Below, one piece after another: positions 22,600 through 34,530 of a stretch of DNA of 64,000 nt. The DNA lies in assembly GCF_029407905.1 (NCBI RefSeq), contig NC_073628.1, forward strand, positions 12,925,501 through 12,989,500, read 5' to 3'. Position 1 is the first letter of the stretch, and each line of letters begins with the position of its first letter. This DNA is from Bubalus kerabau (taxonomy: Eukaryota; Chordata; Mammalia; Artiodactyla; Bovidae). The position numbers and the translations under genes are program-made. The notes below the pieces were generated by a model, which was given only the letters and a program-made list of their open reading frames with translations, did no database searches and was not told the DNA's origin.

Positions 22600-22732
22600 C
22601 CATTGGTGAAGGAAATGGCAACCCACTCCAGTATTCTTGCCTGAAGAATCCCATGGATGGAGGAGCCTGGTGGGCTACAGTCCTTGGGGTCGCACAGAGT
22701 TGGACACGACTGAGCAACTTCACTCACTTTCA
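22600..22732 (-). mobile_element. Bov-A monomer SINE, antisense
   Basis: The segment runs from GAAGGAAATGGCAACCCACT to GACACGACTGAGCAACTTCA, the reverse complement of one Bov-A half. Confidence 0.82.
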
Positions 22733-23698
22733 GAGTTAACCCCTCAGATGTGAGCCCAGACTGAAGATATAACCCAGGGCCCAGACCACAGCAGATCCCC
22801 ATACACTGCACTGTGCAGCCAAAACAAAGCCTGCCAGGCCCCTGAACCCCACGTGCTTGGGGACAGAACAGCACCAGAAGATTATATGGAACAGTAAATT
22901 AGAAGACTTCAATCATACAAAGTACATCCTCTGTTTATAAAGAAATGACATTAGAAATCAATGTTCACTGGACAGAGGGAGAATAAGGTGCTAGTATAAT
23001 GCAGACCTTCCATCTTTTAGAACTCTAATTCTTCTCAGGAAGGAGCAGATACATTTACAGGACTTATATCTCTTCAATACTAGACATACTTGATATACAT
23101 AGACAATGCTAGACATACATGTTTGATTTTCACGGTTCAGTCTCCTCTCTCTTCTCCTCTTTTGCTCATCCTGGGCAACAGGGAATGCTCCTCTACACCA
23201 CAGCTCAATCACTACACACAAATCTGGATGATATTTGCCGAGTCTTTCACAAACCAGTGAAAACTTGTTTCCTCATATTTTGCACTCTAGGCTCTTTTCA
23301 ACCAACCACAGCTCTTGTCCTACCTCCTGGGACCCTGGTCCTCTGTCACTTGCAGCCATGTTCCCATCCATGGGGCCTCAATTACACCCAGTGAAATTCC
23401 TATTCAGAGTGGCCATAATACATGCAAAAAGGGAAGGAACAGGCAGCTCATTACTCTCCTCTATTGTTCCTTCAGTACAAACATTCACTGAAAACCTGTG
23501 TAGCAAGTTTGTTACATACAAACGTTCAAGTTGAAAACTTTCAGACATGTAAAAGTGCATTTGCATATACCATCACATCAGTTAATTCACAGATCTAACA
23601 CACATTGTTGTGGAAACATCCAAGACAAGTTGGTGTGCATTTTTATACTTTACTGCACAGAACAATATGGAGTACAATAGTGCAAGACTTTTATGTCA
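22733..23698. other. Anonymous intergenic sequence
   Basis: About 1 kb with no recognised repeat. Frames of 90-99 codons overlap near 23119-23534 on the plus strand, but they show no known family signature and no splice or promoter context. I do not call them genes. Confidence 0.4.
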
Positions 23699-23700
23699 AG

Positions 23701-23975
23701 CCTGCTGCTGCTGCTAAGTCGCTTCAGTCGTGTCCGACTCTGTGCGATCCCATAGACAGAAGCCCACCAGTCTCCCCCGTCCCTGGGATTCTCCAGGCAA
23801 GAACACTGGAGTGGGTTGTCATTTCCTTCTCCAATGCATGAAAATGAAAAGTGAAAGTGAAGTCGCTCAGTCGTGTCCGACTCATAGTGACCCCATGGAC
23901 TGTGGCCCACCAGGCTCCTCCATCCATGGGATTTTCCAGGCAAGAGTGTTGGAGTCGGGTGCCATTGCCTTCTAT
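23701..23975 (+). mobile_element. Bov-A2-type SINE dimer, sense
   Basis: It begins with a (CTG)n run and AAGTCGCTTCAGTCGTGTCC, and includes the second half from about 23862 (GAAGTCGCTCAGTCGTGTCC). It ends at GTGCCATTGCCTTCT. A target-site duplication was not evident. Confidence 0.87.
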
Positions 23976-24039
23976 GCTTTCTGAAAGGAAGCATAAATTA
24001 AGTGGTAATGTAGATGGTACTACTATTCTGTTTTTAAAG

Positions 24040-24165
24040 GTGTGCTTAGTTTCTCAGCTGTGTCTGATTTTTCAACATATGGACTGTAGTCTGCCAGGCT
24101 CCTCTTTCCATGGGGATTCTCCAGACAAGAATACTGGAGTGGATTGCTATGCCCTATCCAGGTAC
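24040..24165 (+). mobile_element. Older Bov-tA-like SINE monomer
   Basis: The order GTGTGCTTAGTTTCTCAGCT, TGGACTGTAGTCTGCCAGGC, GGGGATTCTCCAGACAAGAA is a diverged Bov-tA/Bov-A monomer in sense orientation. Confidence 0.75.
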
Positions 24166-24169
24166 CGCA

Positions 24170-25632
24170 AGATTAAAAATGTTTCTTTTATTGTTTGTGT
24201 TTGATTTTTATGTATTATTAGTGTGAAAAGTATCATAAAGCTATCAACTACACTAATATATAGCCAAATGTCTTAGTTGGCTACCTAAGTAACTTTGCTG
24301 GATTTATGAAGAAATTGGGACTTTGAACACCCTTTTCAAAAGCAGTTTGTTCATATACAGGGGACTTACTGTTCTGCTAAACCTGTGGACCCAAACGTGA
24401 ACACATCCCCTCCAGATCCAAGGAAGTCACATTCTTGGTTGTGATTTTAGATAAAACGTGAGATCTCCATAATTCTAGCAATTTCAGTATTTTCAAAAGA
24501 CCGTGATCAAGACAAACAAATATTAAAGTATAAATAGTCATTGTGGTTCCACCCACTTCTAGAAAGTGTTGCTACATTCTCAATGCTGGATCTTGTAATG
24601 CTGGTGGATTAGATGGAGAAGTGATGTGAACAGAAATAAGGAAGGTGAGACAGGTAGGTCAGAATGTGAGGTAGAAGCTGAAGAATTGAGAGATTTGGGA
24701 CCTGGGTTGGAAAAGCAGTTTGCAAAACAAATTGGGTCATGTGGTATGTTTAATCCTCAGTTCAGTCCTTAGAAGATCTCTACTGACCAGTCTGCTTCTA
24801 TTTTCTGGAGCACAGTTCAGATCCATCTAGCTGTTTCTCATTGCTGCTCCTTTCTCCTGGCTCCCACAATGTGTCCAGACATTCAGCCTACTCCATTCTT
24901 TTTTGTTGTTGTTGTTGTTCTTTAAGGCAGGCCCTGCAGGCTACCTACAAAATGATCTATTTTCTGCTTCTTTTTCAAAACTGAAAATAGTTTTTTTATA
25001 TAGCCATGAGCCCAGTAGCTACAGGACTGCATTTCCTGCCCAGCCTTTCTCTTAGTCATGACAGGTGACTTAGAGATACAAGCAGATCTGTAAGAAGGAT
25101 TTCTTGGAAGATTGCTTTCAAGGAGCTGATTTAGATGAGAGATGAGTCTCTTCCCTTCCCTACCTTCATCCTAACTGCTCCCTGGATTTTAGTTGTGATG
25201 GCTAGAACTCCTGCAGTTGTATTGGACAATCATGTAACCTTGGAGATGGATAGCACCCAAGCTCTGGCTGGACCACCTCCAGCTTTGTTTCAGTGGCAGA
25301 GAAAAACCAAGTTTATCTTGCTAAAGTTATAGTTGTTTTAGTTTTTTGCAATGTGCATCCACACTTAATCCTGATACTACTATGTGTTTAATACGTTATA
25401 GCTTTAATATTTTGTTGGGTTTGGTGAACATATTTATATTTTACATTTCTCTAATTTTTTATTTTATAAATTTATTCATTAACCATTACACCTAAATTGT
25501 ATAAATGCAAAATTATAATTATAAGCATGCTTTTCTTTGGATTTTGAATTTTTATACTTTTGTATCTTCTTTCCATTCTTGTTCTCTCCATATTTGTACA
25601 GCCTGTGCCATGTCCTCTCTTATAACCTCATC
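24170..25632. other. Anonymous intergenic sequence
   Basis: No supported gene. A (GTT)n tract lies at about 24903-24919, and AT-rich stretches occupy 25370-25560. Confidence 0.4.
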
Positions 25633-25645
25633 CATATCCATATCT

Positions 25646-25920
25646 CAGAGAAGATAATGGCACCCCACTCCAGCACTCTTGCCTGGAAAATCCCATGGAT
25701 GGAGGAGCCTGGTTAGCTGCAGTCCATGGGGTCGCTACGAGTCGGACACAACTGAGCGACTTCCCTTTCACTTTTCATTTTCATGCATTGGAGAAGGAAA
25801 TGGCAACCCACTCCAGTGTTCTTGCATGGAGAATCCCAGGGACGGGGGAGCCTGGTTGGCTTCCGTCTATGGAGTCGCACAGAGTCGGACACGACTGAAG
25901 CGACTTAGCAGCAGCAGCAG
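25646..25920 (-). mobile_element. Bov-A2-type SINE dimer, antisense
   Basis: Full antisense dimer ending in the (GCA)n tail. It is flanked by a 13-nt target-site duplication CATATCCATATCT at 25633-25645 and 25921-25933, so this is a fairly young insertion. Confidence 0.9.
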
Positions 25921-25933
25921 CATATCCATATCT

Positions 25934-26739
25934 GCAGGCCAAAACAGACAGAGAGCTGTGTGGGGAGAACCAAAGAAGAATGAATACAGGGATATGAATG
26001 AAGCGTGGTGGCCCTTGTAACTCATCATGAATGTTCTGAAGTATGATCACATTCCCCTGCCCCCTGTGTGCCCACCACCCCCAGGTTTGCCATGACTATG
26101 GAGGATACTTCGGCCAGAGGAATTTGAGTAGAGGTGATATGTAACTTCCAAATGGAAGTATTATTTTCTGTCCCACTACCTGGAATGCAGATGTAATGAC
26201 AGGAGCTGGAGAAGCCATGTTAGACCAGAGGTAAGTAGCACAGGTGGAAGATGTGACAAGAAATAAGTGGGTCCCCATTTCTGTGGAGAGACCTGCACTA
26301 ACATTATATGACAGAGAATTGAAATTGTATTGTTTTTAAGATAATGTTATTTAGGGTTTGACTATAGTCTTTGAACCTGTAACCTAACACTCATAATAGA
26401 ATACCTGATCTTTGTGTTACCCTTGTCTTGACATTAGGGTCTGAGTGAGACAATATCTATTGACATATATTTATAAGTGAGTCAAGTGACAGCCCTGCCC
26501 TCTGGAAGGTGTGGTCTAGTGTGGGATTCAGAAACTGAAGCAAATACAAAGCCACATGGCAGGACAGTTTCAAGATCCTGTAGGAACCCTTGGGAGGGGA
26601 ACCTCAACCAGTCCTGATCTCAGGAGGTTGCTTGAAGCAGGGACACTCCTCTCTCAGTCTCCTCATAAATAGGCCATGGTGCCAAGCTTCATGTAAAAGT
26701 TATATATTTCAGATTCCTTCCAGAGTGTTTTCCCTTTGA
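25934..26739. other. Anonymous intergenic sequence
   Basis: No gene or well-defined repeat recognised; only short frames occur. Confidence 0.35.
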
Positions 26740-27265
26740 TTCAGTGCTTAAGATATGCGTTTGGACCTGGTTTGGGAAGATTGCAAATGTCCCAGGGCAA
26801 CTAAGCCGGTAGGCCACAACTACTGAGCCTGAGTGCCCTAGAGCCTGTGATCAACATTAAGAGAAGCACAGGAAAGAAAAGCTAGTGCACTACCATTACA
26901 GAGTAGCCCCTGCTCGCTGAAAATAGAGAAGTCCTGAGCAGCAATGAAGACCTGCTGCTGCTGTTAAGTCACTTCAGTTGTGTCCGACTCTGTGCGTCCC
27001 CATAGATGTCAGCCCGCCAGGGTCTGAGATCCCTAGGATTCTCCAGGCAAGAACAGTGGGGTGGGTTGCCATTTCTTTCTCCAATGCATAAAAGTGAAAA
27101 GTGAAAGTGAAGTCGCTCAGTCATATCTGAACCTCAGCGACCCCATGGACTGCAGCCTTCCAGGCTTCTCTGTTCATGGGATTTTACAGGAAAGAGTACT
27201 GGAGTGGGGTGCCATTGCCTTCTCCGAAATGAAGACCCAGTGCTGTCAAAATTAAAAGAAAAAAA
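26740..27265 (+). mobile_element. CHR-type tRNA-Glu SINE interrupted by a Bov-A dimer
   Basis: The outer element shows CHR landmarks (GGCAACTAAGCC near 26796, CCACAACTACTGAGCCTG, AGAGTAGCCCCTGCTCGCTG) and ends in a poly(A)-like AATTAAAAGAAAAAAATAAA at 27250. A Bov-A dimer sits inside it. Confidence 0.7.
26953..27227 (+). mobile_element. Bov-A2-type SINE dimer nested in CHR SINE
   Basis: The insert is a sense dimer starting TGCTGCTGCTGTTAAGTCAC. A 10-nt target-site duplication AATGAAGACC lies at 26943-26952 and 27228-27237. Confidence 0.88.
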
Positions 27266-27689
27266 TAAATTCTCCCAGAGAAACCAGTGAGGTCTCAGGG
27301 GAAGCAGGACATATAAAATGATGAAACCAATTTGGGTCTGATATCATGCAAGTCATGGAGAGGGAAGCTACAGCCTGTTTTCACAGGAAACTTGGGATAT
27401 AAGTTGTGCCTCAAACGTGCCCCAACCCAAGGCTAGGGAGCTGGGATTTCACTCTCCCATTATCGCCTCCCTCTCATCCTTCAACTAATACTCAGCTAAT
27501 GTCTCCAAGCCCTTGTATTAGAGCCTCCAAAGACAAATCAAAGGTGACACTAGAAGAAAAAGACACCACAGCTCAGGAAAATGCAAACTCAGATAATGTC
27601 TAGATTTCTGCACCCGTTCTGCCATCTCCAGCACCATATCTGAAATCCTGCAAGTCTAAAGAACTCCATGGGTCTCTACATGAAAGCAT

Positions 27690-27965
27690 TTTTTAAAACT
27701 ATTTCAGGTTTTGATTTATATAGGAATGTAGTTGATTTACAGCATTGTATTAATATTAGTTGTATGGGAAATTAATTCCATTATACCTACATATGTATCC
27801 ATTCATTCTTAAATTCTTTTCCCATACAGGATATTGCAAACTATTGATCAGAATTCCTGTGCTGTATTGTAGGTCGTTGTTTATTATCTATTAAATAAAG
27901 TAGTATACATATGTTAATCTCAAACTCTCAATTTATCTATCTCCCACCTCTCTACTTTGTTAACT
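27690..27965 (-). repeat. Old L1 3'UTR fragment, antisense
   Basis: The plus-strand order GTAGTTGATTTACAGCATTG, then ATATTGCAAACTATTGATCA, then TGTGCTGTATTGTAGGTCGT resembles the reverse complement of the same L1 3' end seen at 4515-4840. Confidence 0.55.
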
Positions 27966-30600
27966 ATATTTATTGTTTTGACAGAGGGAAGGGTCTAGGC
28001 ACTTTTTGGATGAAGGTCTCTGCTTGTAGAGTGCAGTGGCCAGGGAAAGCAAGCCTGAGAGAGACTCATTTGAGATTATGCTAAATGTTGAGAAGGACAC
28101 GGCCATACAAAAAGCTGGGAGAAAAATATTCTAGGTATGGGAAGTAGCCCCTGCTAAGGACCAAGGTAACCAAGCTTAATAAATGGCTACCCTTCCACTG
28201 CCAATCTACCTTGCATGCTTGGAACTTGGCCTACAGGTCAACCACCATGACCTCATCCCATGCTTCACTTGTGAGTTAGCAGCCATGAGGCATGTCAGCC
28301 TTCCCAAGAAGGGAGAACCTGGGGCTATCATGAGGCTGAATATGTTCTGGACAATCTAGTTATCACCAGGAACATCAGGTGCCAGGGGCACCACCAATGC
28401 CTCTGACTATCTCCGTGTACTTGTTCTCAGGAGTAGAAATGCAAAGGAACCAATAGAGCAAAGAAACAAACAATGGCTGCTGTTTCATCTTGCCCCAGGT
28501 GACTCCCGTGGCCCTAGGACCACATTGCTCTCTGGCCAAAAACTCTTTCCTCTATTCCTCCTTCAAAGGTGGCTTGTGAATAACATCAGCACCTGACTGT
28601 GAAGCCTGGTGGCTGGAACTCAACTCACAGTCAGCCGGGACCCAGAGATGTTCAGCCTTGTCCTGTGTTTCTGTCCTTTTTCTCCAACCAGATTCATAAA
28701 GCAAAGTCCCTACAAAATATAAGGGTGATTGTAATTCTCTCAAGGCCTTTGAATCTCCAAGGTCTATTTGGAGCATCAAAGAGGGAACACATCCCCTGCA
28801 TCCAGGCTTGTCTCAAACCCCAACCTCGCTCAGCCGGTGGTTCCCTGAGGAAACATAATGCACATATCTAAGTTGCCAGAAGCCTGAGGAGAGAATGCTT
28901 CTCGCTGTGAATGCAGGTTGATGCTACCCAGTCAGCCAAGGGTCTCTCTTGTGTGAATAAGGAGTGGGAGCTCTGGGGATCTGAGTTGGGAGTGAGTCAG
29001 TCACCACCTTCCTGACTGCCTCCAAGGGTGGGGCTCTGCCACTGTGCCTGGAACCCAGAAGAAATGGCACTGAACACAGCTTTCCTGCTGCTACATGCAG
29101 GCAGGTCTGCTGATAAAATCGGAACCAGACTTGAAGGGCAACGGGAAAGAAATTTCCACTCTGGTGCTTGCAGACATCTGAGAGCTTACCTGGGAGTGGA
29201 TGCAATTGGGCTCTCTCTCATCTTTCCCTTACTGGAAGTCTCCTAGCCTGGGAACCAGAGTTTCTGGGTCCCAAGTCTTCACTAACTTACCTGCAGCTAA
29301 GGTTCGTCATACACCCCAGGGTTCAGTTTCCCATCTCTTGGATGACGGAGACTGGACTTGCTCCATAACATTTGTTCCAGACTGAGGTTCAACACCAATC
29401 AGTGTACAAGTGGCCCAGAGGTGCATGTTTCTGAGGATGCCGAGGTTGCCTCTGGTGGGTAGGGGGCTGTAACTGTCTGGTGATGTTCATGTGTCCTGGG
29501 CTTAAGACTGGGAGTGGTAGGCCACTTGGCACACAGCTGCTGTGACACCGAGGACCTTAGAGGCCCTGCCCACTGGAACTTACCATCATTTGGGTTCTGT
29601 GGGATGAGATCCGGTAGTTATAAATCAGAAGTTACCAGTGGGGAACCTTGTAGATTCCTCAGCAGAAGCCCAAATTAGGCTGATGAATCATCTCTCAAAA
29701 AAAAAAAAAAAAGAAAAGAAAAGAAAGAAAAATCTGAGAACTAGATATGCCAGAATTCTTAGACAAATTTTGTAGTATTTTAAATACCATTTTAAGTAGG
29801 TCATCTTTTAGATGACCTGTCATTGCCTCTCTTGCTTGGGTTGATACCCACAGTTATATTGGAGTGCCTCTGGGGCAGGCTGTCCCTCTCCCTGTGACTC
29901 ATTAGCAGTGAGTACAGCTCTCTCCCCTCCACATCTGGAGTAGGAATTCCAGCAGGAAAGACATGACCTCCAACTTTAACCGGAAGACTCAAGAAGGTCT
30001 GGCCCTCAGGGAGGCCCTTTTCTTTTCCCAGTGCTTCCTCCTTCTCTTCTGGGTCCTGTGCAAGCTGCCCACCTCCTGGTTACTGCACTCTGAATTCCTG
30101 CTCACTTCACTTCCAGATATCTATGCAGTCCCACTTGTGCCTTCCTCCCTACCCAGGCCCAATCCCTCACCTGCAGATGGCACTAAAGAAGGGAAAGCCA
30201 AGACGGGTCTTCCTAGTTCATTCTTTCTAAAAATGTATGCATTCCTTCTGCTTCCAGACCCTGTCCTGAGTCATCAATATCTCCACTATATGACTCAGCT
30301 TAGCAGAGGAATGAAGCTGCAGATGGGAGAGGGGGCCAGTAAGGGTGTCAGGTGTGGGGAAGAGTTTTCAGATGACAAGAGATGAGGTGGAGTAAGGAGC
30401 ATATGGTCTTCCAACCACTCATTCATTGGGGATCAGCCTGAACCTGTTATCTTGGGCTCCTCAGGATATCACTAAGACAGAAACTTCAAAATGGACTTTC
30501 TATAAACTTCTTTCTGCAAAACAATTTCCAACATTACAAATATAAGAAAGAAGAGTGTCATGCACCCTACATTTCATCATTCAGCATCAGTAACTACAAA
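27966..30600. other. Anonymous intergenic sequence without supported gene
   Basis: The longest plus-strand frame here is 140 codons (29963-30385). It has a leucine-rich, low-information N-terminus and no family I recognise. An A-rich simple tract is at 29697-29733. No splice-linked exon set or promoter could be supported. Confidence 0.4.
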
Positions 30601-30659
30601 ACTAACCACTTAGTCCCACAGGTTGTCATAGACTGGAGACTATGCAACATTAAAATGGT

Positions 30660-30905
30660 GGCCAAATGAGTTCACAGGAAGACATCCTTGACTTGCATCA
30701 GTCTTTCTCTTCTTGCTATGTTCTCCCATGTGGTGGTTGAAGGGAACAAGAAGAGGGAGAATGAGAGAGAAAAAGAGGGAGAGGCTAAGCCCATCATGAG
30801 GGACCACCATCAAAACCCCATGTCAACCAGGGTACCTCCCAAAGGTCCTACTTCCTAATGCCATCATACTGGGAGTCAAGGGTAGACACAATTCAATCCA
30901 TAGCA
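30660..30905. repeat. Ancient interspersed repeat fragment, family uncertain
   Basis: Phrases such as CTCCCAAAGGTCCTACTTCC followed by TAATGCCATCATACTGGG and ending TTCAATCCATAGCAG recall an old mammalian interspersed repeat that I have seen in many genomes. I cannot name the family with certainty. Confidence 0.4.
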
Positions 30906-31314
30906 GCTATGCATAGCATAGCAGTCATCTGTTTTTAAATCAAGACAGACCCTCATTTCATTCTCTCTTTTACTCCTTATTCATTTTTCCTGAAGTATTT
31001 TAGAAACAAATGAACATTTCACCAAATGTACATAATAAGTACTTGTGGTAGAATAATAGGATATGAAAAAAATGTTCTTTTGTTCCCAATAAAAGGAACA
31101 TTTAATATCCAGTCCATGTGCAAAATTCCCTGATTCTCAAAAAGCAGATGTCGTCTCACAGTTATTGAAGAATGTATTCATATATTGCACTTGGTTGTTC
31201 TCCTTTAGGACAAAATAACTGTTCCTCTCCCAATTTTAAAGCCATTTGTTTGTTCAGAAACAGGGAGGAAGCAGGGTGATTTGTCCTACAGAATGTCCCA
31301 CTATTGGGTTTAGA

Positions 31315-31505
31315 TCAGGAGTCCACAATACCAGCACAGTGGGTCAGGACCAGTACCAGTCCTTGGTCTATTAGGAAACAGACCTCTACAGCAGGAGGTG
31401 AGCTGCAGGCCAGTGAGTGAGGCTTCATCTGTATTATAGCTGCTTCCCATCGCTCTCTCATTACCCCCAGAAGGGACAGTCTAGCTTGTTTTCAGGGAAC
31501 TGTTT
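31315..31505. repeat. Ancient DNA-transposon-like fragment (hAT-type guess)
   Basis: The text AGGAAACAGACCTCTACAGC, AGGAGGTGAGCTGCAGGCCA and GCTTCATCTGTATTATAGCT follows a widespread mammalian repeat with GGTACCGGTCCGTGGCC-like ends. I assign it to an old DNA transposon by familiarity; a repeat-library search would decide. Confidence 0.4.
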
Positions 31506-31689
31506 GTAGTTACATAACCCATGCTTAATAGAAACAAAAAATAGCATAAATATTGATGATTATTTTTCTTTCTTAGTGCTCAGAATGGTGAGTTGGTGCC
31601 CTAGCAATCTATCACAGTGACAAATTAGATGTTGCCTATTAACATTTGGACACATTGGGCCAGCCTAAAATTAAATATTAAATAAAAAA

Positions 31690-31905
31690 CTAAGATCATG
31701 TGATCCAGTCCCATCCTTCATGGCAAATAGAAGGAGAAAACGTGGAAGAAGTGACTGATTTCTTCATCTTAGCTTGTGAAACCACTGTGGATGCTGCCTG
31801 CAGCCATGAAATCAGAAGGTGTTTGCTTCTTGGCAGGAAAGCTATGACAAACATAAACAGTGTGTTGAGAAGCAGAAACACCATTCTTCCCAACAATCTG
31901 GTAGA
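31690..31905 (+). mobile_element. Small BovB ORF2 fragment, sense
   Basis: The segment matches the BovB region downstream of the RT catalytic motif (AAACTAAGATCATG through AGCAGAAACACCATTCTTCC), comparable to 35464-35670 of the long copy, with several indels. Confidence 0.75.
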
Positions 31906-32274
31906 TGTTTGGTCTTTTCATTTGGATTCCTAAACTTTCTGTTCAGTCCCCATTGGTCTTTGAATTCCCTCAGCTTTCTGGTCTTTCAAGATTCCCAGAT
32001 TATTTTGAGCATTTCTTTACCCAGTCCTGAAATCAGCCATCTCTTTAAGATCGTCTAATGAGAAATGTATTTGGAAGCTAGATGTTAGACCTAAGAATAG
32101 TCACTATTATCAAGTTGTCACTACTTCTAGGCTTTACAGTCGTCAGAGGAGGAAGTACACATTTTCCTTAAAAATTAAAATATAAAGGAATATAATTAGT
32201 TGGTACAAACATGCTTTCAGTTCAAAATGTAAGACAGCAGGGTTAGTGCAGGCAGCTGCAACGGGCACGCCATA

Positions 32275-32790
32275 GCGCGGCCGAGAGGAGCCACCCCACG
32301 TCCGAGGTCAGGGGCAGAAGCCAGGAAGACCCCATGCCTGAAGGTTGGCGGCCAAGAGGTGTTACCCCATGTCCGAGGTCAGGGGCAGCTGCCGAGAGTA
32401 CCAGACACAGCACAGGAACGGCCGAGAGGAGCTACCCCATGTCCAAGGTCGGGGGGTGGCCAAGAGGAGATACCCAGCATCTGAGGTCAGAGGTGGTAAC
32501 GAGAGTAGTTACCCCATGTACGAGGTCAGGGGCCGCGGCCGGGAGGAGATACCCCACGCCCCAAGCCCGAGGCCAGGGGCGATGGGCGGGAGGAGCTACC
32601 CCACCCACCTAAGCCCAAGGCCAAGGGTGACGGCGGGGAGGAGCAATCGTACAACGGAGGCCAGGGGCGGTGGCTGGGAGGACCAACCCCTCGTCCAAGG
32701 AGCTGTGGCTGTGTGGGCGCAGGATGGCCTAGAAGAGCTATCCCACATTGAAGGTCAGGAAGGGCGGCAGTGAGGAGATACCCCTAGTCC
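32275..32790 (+). repeat. GC-rich degenerate tandem repeat of the BovB 5' leader
   Basis: About 11 units of roughly 36-60 nt share the core GCCGAGAGGAGCTACCCCA followed by a GAGGTCAGGGGC-like end. The same array appears antisense at 600-1170 and much shortened in BovB no. 2 (36360-36480). CpG content is much higher than in the surroundings, giving a CpG-island-like appearance. Confidence 0.78.
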
Positions 32791-32803
32791 AAGGTAAGGG
32801 GAA

Positions 32804-33241
32804 ATGGCTGCACTTTGCTGGAGCAGCCGTGAAGAGATACCCCAAGCCCAAGGTAAGAGAAACCCAAGTAAGACGGTAGGTGTTGCAAAAGGGCATCAGA
32901 GGGCAAACACACTGAAACCATACTCACAGAAAACTAGTCAATCTAATCACACTAGGACCACAGCCTTGTCTAACGCAATGAAACTAAGCCATGCCTGTGG
33001 GGCAACCCAAGATGCGTGGGTCATGGTGGAGAAATCTGACAGAATGTGTTCCACTGGAGAAGGAAATGGCAAACCACTTCAGTATTCTTGCCTTGAGAAC
33101 CCCATGAACAGTATGAAAAGGCAAAGTGATAGGATACTGAAAGAGAAATTCCCCAGGTCAGTAGGTGCCCAATATACTAATGGAGATCAGTGGAGAAATA
33201 ACTCTAGAAAAAATGAAGGGATGGAGCCAAAGCAAAAATAA
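32804..33241 (+). pseudogene. BovB upstream open frame (ORF1-like), 145 codons
   Basis: It starts MAALCWSSREE and ends with TAA just before the endonuclease frame. The antisense copy at 258-578 keeps most of the same residues over about 100 codons. No domain is recognised; it contains a Bov-A-like stretch (about 33050-33110, GAAGGAAATGGCAAACCACT). Whether it is translated in an active element cannot be told from this window. Confidence 0.5.
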
Positions 33242-33250
33242 TACCCATCT

Positions 33251-34516
33251 GTGGATGTGACTGGTGATAGAAGTAAGATCCGATGCTGTAAAGAGCAATA
33301 CTGCATAGGAACCTGGAATGTCAGGTCCATGAATCAAGGCAAATTAGAAGTGGTCAAACAAGAGATGGCAAGAGTGAATGTCGACATTCTAGGAATCAGC
33401 GAAGTGAAATGGACTGGAATGGGTGAATTTAACTCAGATGATCATTATATCTACTACTGCGGGCAGGAATCCCTCAGAAGAAATGGAGTGGCCATGATGG
33501 TCAACAAAAGAGTCTGAAATGCAGTACTTGGATGCAATCTCAAAAATCACAGAATAATCTCTGTTCGTTTCCAAGGTAAACCATTCAATATCACAGTAAT
33601 CCAAGTCTATGCCCCAACCAGTAATGCTGAAGAAGCTGAAGTTGAATGGTTCTATGAAGACCTACAAGACCTTTTAGAACTAACACCCAAAAAAGATGTC
33701 CTTTTCATTATAGGGGACTGGAATGCAAAAGTAGGAAGTCAAGAAACACCTGAAGAAAGAGGAAAATTTGGCCTTGGAATACGGAATGAAGAAGGGCAAA
33801 GACTAATAGAGTTTTGACAAGAAAATGCACTGATCATAACAAACACCCTCTTCCAACAACACAAGAGAAGACTCTATACATGGACATCACTAGGTGGTCA
33901 ACACCAAAATCAGATTGATTATATTCTTTGCAGCCAAACATGGAAAAGCTCTATACAGTCAGCAAAAACAAGGCCAGGAGCTGACTGTGGCTCAGATCAT
34001 GAACTCCTTATTGCCAAATTGAGACTTAAATTGAAGAAAGTAGGGAAAACCACTAGACCATTCAGGTATGACCTAAATCAAATCCCTGATGATTATACAG
34101 TGAAAGTGAGAGATAGATTTAAGGGCCTAGATCTGATAGATAGAGTGCCTGATGAGCTATGGAATGAGGTTCATGAAATTGTACAGGAGACAGGGATTAA
34201 GACCATTCCCATAGAAAAGAAATGCAAAAAAGCAAAATGGTTGTCTGGGGAGGCCTTACAAATAGCTGTGAAAAGAAGAGAAGTGAAAAACTAAGGAAAA
34301 ATGGAAAGATATAAACATCTGAATGCAGAGTTCCAAAGAATAGCAAGAAGAGATAAGAAAGCCTTCTTCAGTGATAAATGCAAAGAAATAGAGGAAAACA
34401 ACAGAATGGGAAAGACTAGGGATCTCTTCAAGAAAATCAGAGATACCAAAGGAACATTTCATGCAAAGATGAGCTCGATAAAGGACAGAAATGGTATGGA
34501 CCTCACAGAAGCATAA
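33251..34516 (+). pseudogene. BovB ORF2 endonuclease and linker, interrupted by stops
   Basis: In one reading frame the segment shows the APE-like endonuclease order: TWNVRSMNQGK, ISEVKWTGMG (catalytic Glu region), IQVYAPTS, a GDWNAKVGS motif, IDYILCS and CGSDHELL. The linker follows (frames 34019-34294 and 34301-34516). In-frame stops at 33515-33517, 33815-33817 and 34292-34294 disable it. The first looks like a CGA to TGA transition, as expected for CpG decay. Confidence 0.85.
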
Positions 34517-34530
34517 GATATTAAGAAGAG

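Noticed and set aside
23119..23534. Overlapping 91 and 99-codon frames in anonymous sequence
   Set aside because: No family resemblance and no supporting gene structure.
29963..30385. 140-codon plus-strand open frame
   Set aside because: No recognised domain, no promoter or splice context, and low-information composition; length is within chance for 64 kb in six frames.
32275..32800. CpG-island-like GC-rich block that could mark a housekeeping promoter
   Set aside because: It is the 5' leader of a BovB LINE; the same block recurs antisense at 600-1170 and no host exon follows.
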